The position numbers were made by a program, and so were the translations under genes. The notes beneath the pieces were generated by a model, which did not search any database, was not told the DNA's origin, and worked only from the letters and a program-made list of their open reading frames with translations. Below, one piece after another: positions 5,024-9,285 of a stretch of 9,285 nucleotides of DNA. How positions within the stretch are numbered: position 1 is the first letter of the stretch; every line of letters begins with the position of its first letter. The DNA comes from Desulfobulbaceae bacterium (GTDB taxonomy: Bacteria > Desulfobacterota > Desulfobulbia > Desulfobulbales > Desulfobulbaceae): positions 1 to 9,285 of the forward strand of contig DRLX01000216.1 in the NCBI GenBank assembly GCA_011322715.1, in the 5' to 3' direction.

Positions 5024-7669
5024 TCATACTTCCAGTTGCACTGCCTGCACATCCGTTTTCATAATCCTGAGCATTCTGGCCTGATCCGTAGTCAACCCGA
5101 GCATTTTTTGCAAAAGTTCAAAGGGACCGACCCCGGCCCTCCCATGCGGATGCACCAGGACAAGTTCCATGGCGGTTTCATTAAGACTGATCGAAGTGAC
5201 CAGGGGCCTGATATCAAGGGTCTTTCGTTTCCGCTTGCGAAAACGCTCGATAATAAATTCCTTTTCGGCAAGAAATTTTTGTACCCGCTGCTGAAGGTCC
5301 TGATCGGAAATAATCTCGCTACCGGGAAGAGATGTCATGAGAATTCGATAAGTGGCCTGCAGATCGGATTGTTGCTTACCGGGAGCCGGTTCAACTCCGG
5401 ATACGCGAATGGTTTGCGGAAATTCTCTGTTTAAGGCTTCAACAATGGTAGCGGTATCGGCAATCGGCCGGGCAAGGTCCACCAGAAAATGTTCAACCAG
5501 ACTCTCCATACCGACCGGCAGGGCCTGACTGAATGATACCCTGGGAGAGGGATTATACCCCCTGGAAAAGAGGACAGGCAGACCGGCCCGGCGCAGAACC
5601 CTGAAAACAAGCTGCAAGAGTTCCAGGTGTCCATAAAAACGACTGTCACCCAGTCTGGCATAGTGAATCGCATAGCGAAAGGAGAGTTCTTCATTCACCG
5701 GAGACCTGCTTACAGGTAGAGCAGAGGGGCGGGGGCAGGTCTTGAGTGTCTGCGGATAGATTGTTGCAAAATCACAGAGGCCGCATTTTTGACACCCATG
5801 ATTTCGACAGTCAGGAGTGTAGTTCCGTTCCAGTGCATGCCGCCATTCCTGCTCAAGAAATGAGCGGTCAACACCGCAATCCAGATGGTCCCAGGGCAGG
5901 GGTTCGTCCAGTGTCCTGGCACGGAGATAGGAATTTATATCCAAGCCGCATTGTTCGGCAGCGTTTTGCCAGTTTTCCAGGCGAAAATGTTCCGACCAGC
6001 CATCGAGACGTACTCCTGAGCGCCATGCCGTTTCAATAAGCCCGGAGAGCCTGCGATCACCCCTTGAAAAAACACCTTCCAGCAGTGAGGTCTGAGCATC
6101 GTGCCATTTCAACTTAAATCCCTTCCGGGGCAGAATCTTTTTCAACCGGTTAAGACGCGCCTTTGCCTCGTCAAGGTCGAGCTGACCATGCCACTGAAAA
6201 GGGGTATGAGGTTTAGGGACAAAACAGGCAACGCTGACATTTATCTGCACCCTGCCCTTTTCCCCTGCCTGGGCCCTTGCCTTTTTGGCAAGCTCAACAA
6301 TGGCATCAACGTCCTCTTCGGTTTCGGTGGGCAACCCGATCATAAAATAAAATTTTATCAAGTTCCAACCGGCGGAAAAGGCATCACGACAGGTAGCCAG
6401 CAGATCCTCCTCGGTAATCCCTTTGTTGATGACCTCACGCATGCGGTCGGTACCCGCCTCGGGCGCCACCGTAAAGCCGGTCTTCCGCACCCGCTTGATC
6501 TGGGCGATGATCTCCGGGGTCAGGGTGCCGACCCGCATGGAGGGCATGGAGACGGAAACATATTCATCGGCAAATCGGTTCATCAGACTGGTCAACGCCT
6601 CGGGCAGACAGGAATAATCGCCGGTGGACAACGACAGCATGGCAAGTTCATCAAAACCGCTGTTGGTTATCCCCTCTTCGGCCAGTTCAAGAATGTCTTC
6701 CACGCTGCGTTCACGGACAGGGCGATAGATCATGCCCGCCTGGCAAAAACGACAGCCCCTGGTGCAGCCGCGCGCAATTTCAATTCCCAGACGGTCATGG
6801 ACGGGTTTGACGATCGGCACCAGCGGTTTGCTTAAGACGGCAGGATCGGGAAGTTTTTGTATTACACGCCGACGGACCGTTTCATATCCCTCTACAAGGG
6901 GTTGTATCCCAAGAAATCTTTTTTCCTTGTTATACAACGGCTTAAACAAGGCGGGAATATAGACCCCGTTTATTGCGGCCATGTTACGCAGAATTTCATC
7001 TTTGGTAAGGGCCGATTGCTTTGCCGCCAGGAGACACTCGCCCAGCTCGAAAATAACCTCTTCGCCGTCACCGAGAACAATGGCATCAAAAAAATCAGCG
7101 ATCGGTTCCGGATTCAGGCAGCAGGATCCGCCGCCGATAACAAACGGATGACTCTCATCACGATCACAGGCCCGAAGGGGTAATCCCGCCAGGTCAAGAA
7201 CAGTGAGGATGTTGGTATAACACAACTCATAAGGAAGGGTGAATCCAAGCACATCAAAATCAGTCAACGGTCGGCGTGATTCCAGGGCAAAAAGGGGAAG
7301 GTCCTTTTCACGCAATCGGGCCTCAAAATCAATATCAGGGGCATAGCAACGCTGGGCAAGAAATCGATCATCCCGGTTGAGGAGATGATACAGAATCTGC
7401 AAACCCTGATGAGACATTCCTATTTCATAGAGATCAGGGAAAATAAGACAAAAACGAACAGCAGCCTCGGACCAGGATTTATTGACGGAATTAAGCTCAC
7501 CTCCGATATATCGGCCCGGTTTTTTCACCAGGGGCAGAATTGCCTCAATGGAGGAAAAAAGCGCTTCCTCTTGCCCGGATTTTGTTTCGGTTCTGATAAT
7601 ATGGCGTTCGATGGTTATCGGTCCCCGGCCGTCATCGGTAGTTCTCTTATGTTTCATTGACTTTATCAC
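5024..7669 (-). CDS. B12-binding-type radical SAM protein fused to DUF2344 (TIGR03960 + TIGR03936)
   Basis: A large cytosolic iron-sulfur protein of unknown reaction. Residues about 45-290 form the N-terminal region of the TIGR03960 family, which resembles a cobalamin-binding fold. The radical SAM core (about 290-560) carries the cluster motif Cys302-x3-Cys306-x2-Cys309 in CTRGCRFCQAG. A second cysteine group (Cys621, 626, 629, 632 in CRNHGCQKCGLCDF) may hold an auxiliary cluster or zinc. From about residue 664 to the end lies DUF2344, with RLGDSRFYGHLELLQLVFRV and SRGYNPSPRVSFSQALPVG. In many bacteria the two halves are separate adjacent genes; here they are one frame. The GTG at 7669 gives 881 residues; an ATG at 7657 is as possible, since neither has a strong ribosome binding site. 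In relatives it often neighbours rng or rplU, which are not in this window. It is transcribed divergently from the AMIN gene. Confidence 0.93.
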   Translation of the reverse strand: MIKSMKHKRTTDDGRGPITIERHIIRTETKSGQEEALFSSIEAILPLVKKPGRYIGGELNSVNKSWSEAAVRFCLIFPDLYEIGMSHQGLQILYHLLNRDDRFLAQRCYAPDIDFEARLREKDLPLFALESRRPLTDFDVLGFTLPYELCYTNILTVLDLAGLPLRACDRDESHPFVIGGGSCCLNPEPIADFFDAIVLGDGEEVIFELGECLLAAKQSALTKDEILRNMAAINGVYIPALFKPLYNKEKRFLGIQPLVEGYETVRRRVIQKLPDPAVLSKPLVPIVKPVHDRLGIEIARGCTRGCRFCQAGMIYRPVRERSVEDILELAEEGITNSGFDELAMLSLSTGDYSCLPEALTSLMNRFADEYVSVSMPSMRVGTLTPEIIAQIKRVRKTGFTVAPEAGTDRMREVINKGITEEDLLATCRDAFSAGWNLIKFYFMIGLPTETEEDVDAIVELAKKARAQAGEKGRVQINVSVACFVPKPHTPFQWHGQLDLDEAKARLNRLKKILPRKGFKLKWHDAQTSLLEGVFSRGDRRLSGLIETAWRSGVRLDGWSEHFRLENWQNAAEQCGLDINSYLRARTLDEPLPWDHLDCGVDRSFLEQEWRHALERNYTPDCRNHGCQKCGLCDFATIYPQTLKTCPRPSALPVSRSPVNEELSFRYAIHYARLGDSRFYGHLELLQLVFRVLRRAGLPVLFSRGYNPSPRVSFSQALPVGMESLVEHFLVDLARPIADTATIVEALNREFPQTIRVSGVEPAPGKQQSDLQATYRILMTSLPGSEIISDQDLQQRVQKFLAEKEFIIERFRKRKRKTLDIRPLVTSISLNETAMELVLVHPHGRAGVGPFELLQKMLGLTTDQARMLRIMKTDVQAVQLEV

Positions 7670-7818
7670 ATTTCCAGCGTAAACTTTTTAGTAAAGTACC
7701 CGCATGATGCTACAGTATTCCATGCCGGTCATTGAATAAACACTATACATAAAGATAGGTCTATCGGAACAATCGTATCGTGTACCAAACCGTCGTCTCT
7801 CCAGCAATGAGTTCAACT
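7670..7818. promoter_or_regulatory. Divergent promoter region with a small palindrome
   Basis: Lies between the divergent radical SAM and AMIN genes and must carry promoters for both. On the minus strand TTGTTC (7767-7772) and TATAGT (7742-7747) resemble -35 and -10 boxes, though the 19-base spacing is long. The palindrome GATAG-GT-CTATC (7754-7765) lies in that spacer and could be an operator. On the plus strand TTGAAT at 7732 has no well-spaced partner, so the AMIN promoter is not identified. Confidence 0.3.
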
Positions 7819-8982
7819 ATGAAAACACTATCCGGATCAGTCTTTTTCTTCTATGTATTCCTGATGATTCTTTCAGCTTCCGTTCAGGCCGCTGACAAGC
7901 CGACTCTTGAAAGCATTACCTTCAAAACGCTTGAGACGAATAAGGAACAGGTAACATTTAAGCTCAACGGCACCTATATTCCAAAAACCTTTGCCATCAA
8001 AGGAAAAAATCCTCGGGTGGTCTTTGATTTTCCGAACACGGGCATAGCGCGGACAATGCCCAACTCCATTCAAACCGCCGGCGCCTACGTCAAACGGATC
8101 CGTATAGGACTGCATACCGGAGAACACCCCAAAACCAGAGTTGTCTTTGATCTTACCGATAAGCAGAAAATCGGATTTAAACAACATTTCGATCAAACCA
8201 CCAATGCACTGACAATCTTGATCTTTCCGACGGTAAGCCCTCCCGCTGAATCCGATGGACAGAAAGGAGAAAAAAGCGAAAAGCCGGTAGACAGGCCGCT
8301 TGAACAACCAACAAAGAACACCGCGGCCAAGTCCAACGTCCCGGCCGAATTATCCACTACCCCGATTGCGGCGGGGGAGAGAACAGTCTCCCCAACGAAT
8401 TCCGTGTCAAAACCTGTGGAAACCGGTACAAAAGAAAAAAATACAAAAGAAAAAAACAGTGCCGATAACACGGAAACAAAGAAAACAGAGCCGGCGGTTG
8501 CAACTCCTCCGCAACCGATTGCAACCATAACAAAAGAACAACCCAAAGAAACAGTAAAGCCTGTTGCCAAGGCAGGTAACCAACCGGTGGTGAATCAGGG
8601 AATACCCGTTCTCCAATCCGTTACCTTTGATAATACAACAAATCGCGGCGAGATGATCCAGTTTAAACTGACCGACTTCCATCCACCGACGGTCTTTGGT
8701 ATTGAACAAGGACTTCCTCGGGTGGTCTGCGACTTTCCAAACACCCAGGCGGGTCCTACGCTGAAAAATATCATCAAGGCCAATGGCCGCTATGTGAAAA
8801 CCATTCGCATCGGCCGACACCCTGACAAGATTCGAGTAGTCATTGATCTTGAGGCAAACAATAATTACGATCTTCAACAGGTTTTTTTCAAAGAAGATGA
8901 TCTTTTTGTTATCATCGTCAACACCTTACACTCCGTTCCGACCGAGCAAACGGAACGTTCGAATATCCCGGCAAAAGAATAG
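7819..8982 (+). CDS. Secreted protein with two AMIN domains and a low-complexity linker
   Basis: Periplasmic protein of 387 residues from the ATG at 7819, which gives a clean signal peptide (MKTLSGSVFFFYVFLMILSA, cleavage after VQA). Frames from GTG 7780 or ATG 7807 are possible but put extra residues before it, and none has a strong ribosome binding site. Two AMIN-type beta domains follow. The first is at about 27-137 (NPRVVFDFPNT, then YVKRIRIG and RVVFDL). The second is at about 261-371 (LPRVVCDFPNT, then YVKTIRIGRH and RVVIDL). Between them lies a linker of about 120 residues rich in Lys, Glu, Thr and Pro. AMIN domains are known from amidases such as AmiC and from PilQ secretins, where they bind the cell wall or fix position. 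Here no amidase or secretin domain is attached, so it may be an adaptor. Both copies share the DNA block CCTCGGGTGGTCT (8011, 8716), consistent with internal duplication. Confidence 0.85.
   Translation: MKTLSGSVFFFYVFLMILSASVQAADKPTLESITFKTLETNKEQVTFKLNGTYIPKTFAIKGKNPRVVFDFPNTGIARTMPNSIQTAGAYVKRIRIGLHTGEHPKTRVVFDLTDKQKIGFKQHFDQTTNALTILIFPTVSPPAESDGQKGEKSEKPVDRPLEQPTKNTAAKSNVPAELSTTPIAAGERTVSPTNSVSKPVETGTKEKNTKEKNSADNTETKKTEPAVATPPQPIATITKEQPKETVKPVAKAGNQPVVNQGIPVLQSVTFDNTTNRGEMIQFKLTDFHPPTVFGIEQGLPRVVCDFPNTQAGPTLKNIIKANGRYVKTIRIGRHPDKIRVVIDLEANNNYDLQQVFFKEDDLFVIIVNTLHSVPTEQTERSNIPAKE
8428..8457 (+). repeat. 15-base tandem repeat in the AMIN linker
   Basis: Two copies of ACAAAAGAAAAAAA(T/C) lie head to tail and encode TKEKN twice. 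The units differ at one base. Each holds a run of seven A. Gain or loss of a unit would keep the frame, while slippage in an A run would shift it. Confidence 0.8.
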
Positions 8983-9000
8983 CAATATCTTGGTTTTTCT

Positions 9001-9104
9001 TTCGCCTACCTGATTACCACCGAAGTTCAGAAAAGCCGTAGCAGGGATAACATCGCTCGGTGGGATCCCTTGCTTCTGAGAATTGATGGTAATCAGGTTC
9101 GCCT
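9001..9104. mobile_element. Putative 90-base fold-back insertion with flanking 7-base direct repeat
   Basis: CCTGATTACCA (9009-9019) and TGGTAATCAGG (9087-9097) are perfect inverted repeats; adding A9008 and T9098 gives 12 pairs. They enclose 67 bases that fold further: AAGTT/AATT, CAGAA/TTCTG and GCAGGGAT/ATCCCTTGC around a central loop (9049-9064). The sequence TTCGCCT occurs immediately outside on both sides (9001-9007 and 9098-9104), as expected of a target-site duplication. Together this looks like a tiny non-autonomous transposable element inserted 18 bases after the AMIN stop. The alternative is a structured RNA or mRNA 3' end with a chance direct repeat. There is no U-tract after the stem, so it is not a normal terminator. 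No transposase is in the window. Confidence 0.55.
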
Positions 9105-9107
9105 GTT

Positions 9108-9133
9108 ATCCGACCCCCGGCACAGGGGCGGAT
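9108..9133. repeat. GC-rich hairpin downstream of the fold-back element
   Basis: ATCCG-A-CCCC (9108-9117) pairs with GGGGCGGAT (9125-9133) with one bulged A and a seven-base loop CGGCACA. It begins four bases after the fold-back element. No U-tract follows. Confidence 0.5.
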
Positions 9134-9142
9134 TGCATACAA

Positions 9143-9285
9143 ATGGACAGGAATGTAGTTTTCTCTCCTGTCCGACAGGCTACCGCATTTTTTCGCCAGG
9201 GACGGGGAGAAAAAACAGAGTATTTATCGGACTGCAAAAATATCGGAGGTCTAACCCTATATCACCAAAACTGTACTACAGTATC
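9143..9285 (+). CDS. Possible partial gene running off the right edge, unrecognised
   Basis: From the ATG at 9143 a frame stays open for 47 codons to the window end; it begins MDRNVVFSPVRQ. The same frame is open back to an ATG at 9086 inside the fold-back element. I do not recognise the sequence. It has no good ribosome binding site: GGGGCGGA ends about ten bases before the ATG. The hairpin at 9145-9173 falls inside it. The length is too short to exclude chance. It lies on the same strand as the AMIN gene and would follow it by about 160 bases. Confidence 0.25.
   Translation, partial: MDRNVVFSPVRQATAFFRQGRGEKTEYLSDCKNIGGLTLYHQNCTTV
9145..9179. repeat. Two overlapping, mutually exclusive hairpins
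   Basis: GGACAGGA (9145-9152) and TCCTGTCC (9166-9173) are perfect 8-base arms around a 13-base loop. The right arm overlaps a second palindrome, CCTGTC-C-GACAGG (9167-9179), so both cannot form at once. The stretch lies inside the doubtful frame that starts at 9143. Confidence 0.5.

Noticed and set aside
4812..5027. Minus-strand frame of 71 residues in the gap between the radical SAM gene and trpB2
   Set aside because: It is a translation of the palindromic element, has no ribosome binding site, and resembles no protein I know.
4898..5434. Plus-strand frame of 178 residues overlapping the repeat element and the radical SAM 3' end
   Set aside because: It starts inside the hairpin of the element and then runs antisense to DUF2344 coding sequence.
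6101..6835. Plus-strand frame of 244 residues inside the radical SAM gene
   Set aside because: It is antisense to a well-conserved gene with recognisable motifs, and its translation shows no family features.
8193..8570. Minus-strand frame of 125 residues rich in Ser, Val, Phe and Gly
   Set aside because: It is the complement of the Lys/Glu/Thr-rich AMIN linker; the composition explains the open frame.
9188..9215. TTTTTTC...GAAAAAA inverted repeat as a terminator
   Set aside because: The T run is on the 5' arm and the A run on the 3' arm in both reading directions, the reverse of an intrinsic terminator.

Overview
The window looks like chromosomal DNA of a Gram-negative, probably anaerobic bacterium, most likely from the Desulfobacterota (Desulfobulbales-like). 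This is an inference from gene content and protein style: a fused TIGR03960/DUF2344 radical SAM protein, a stand-alone TrpB2, a tandem-AMIN periplasmic protein, moderate GC, and dispersed-repeat-like palindromes. No rRNA, tRNA, CRISPR array, transposase or phage gene was seen.

Layout. Positions 1-210 hold no gene that can be called firmly; there are open but unrecognised frames on both strands at the left edge. On the minus strand, read from right to left, come a large B12-binding-type radical SAM protein fused to DUF2344 (7669-5024), a roughly 330-base gap holding a 185-base palindromic repeat element (4780-4964), TrpB2 (start at 4692), a PBP4-type D-Ala-D-Ala carboxypeptidase (start at 3329), an alpha/beta hydrolase (start at 2106) and a membrane-bound diguanylate cyclase (1242-211). 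TrpB2, the carboxypeptidase and the hydrolase are tightly packed (a 19-base gap, then a 4-base ATGA overlap) and probably form one operon. The cyclase follows after 117 bases.

On the plus strand, divergent from the radical SAM gene, is a secreted protein with two AMIN domains (7819-8982). Eighteen bases after its stop lies a 90-base fold-back element flanked by a 7-base direct repeat that looks like a target-site duplication (9001-9104). Further hairpins follow, and a reading frame runs off the right edge.

Functional reading. The plus-strand protein, the carboxypeptidase and probably the secreted hydrolase act in the cell envelope. The cyclase makes c-di-GMP and carries a membrane input domain that resembles the sensor of RpfC. 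TrpB2 probably salvages indole with serine. No conventional defence or biosynthetic system is visible. The most unusual material is the two non-coding palindromic elements and the RpfC-like sensor joined to a GGDEF output.
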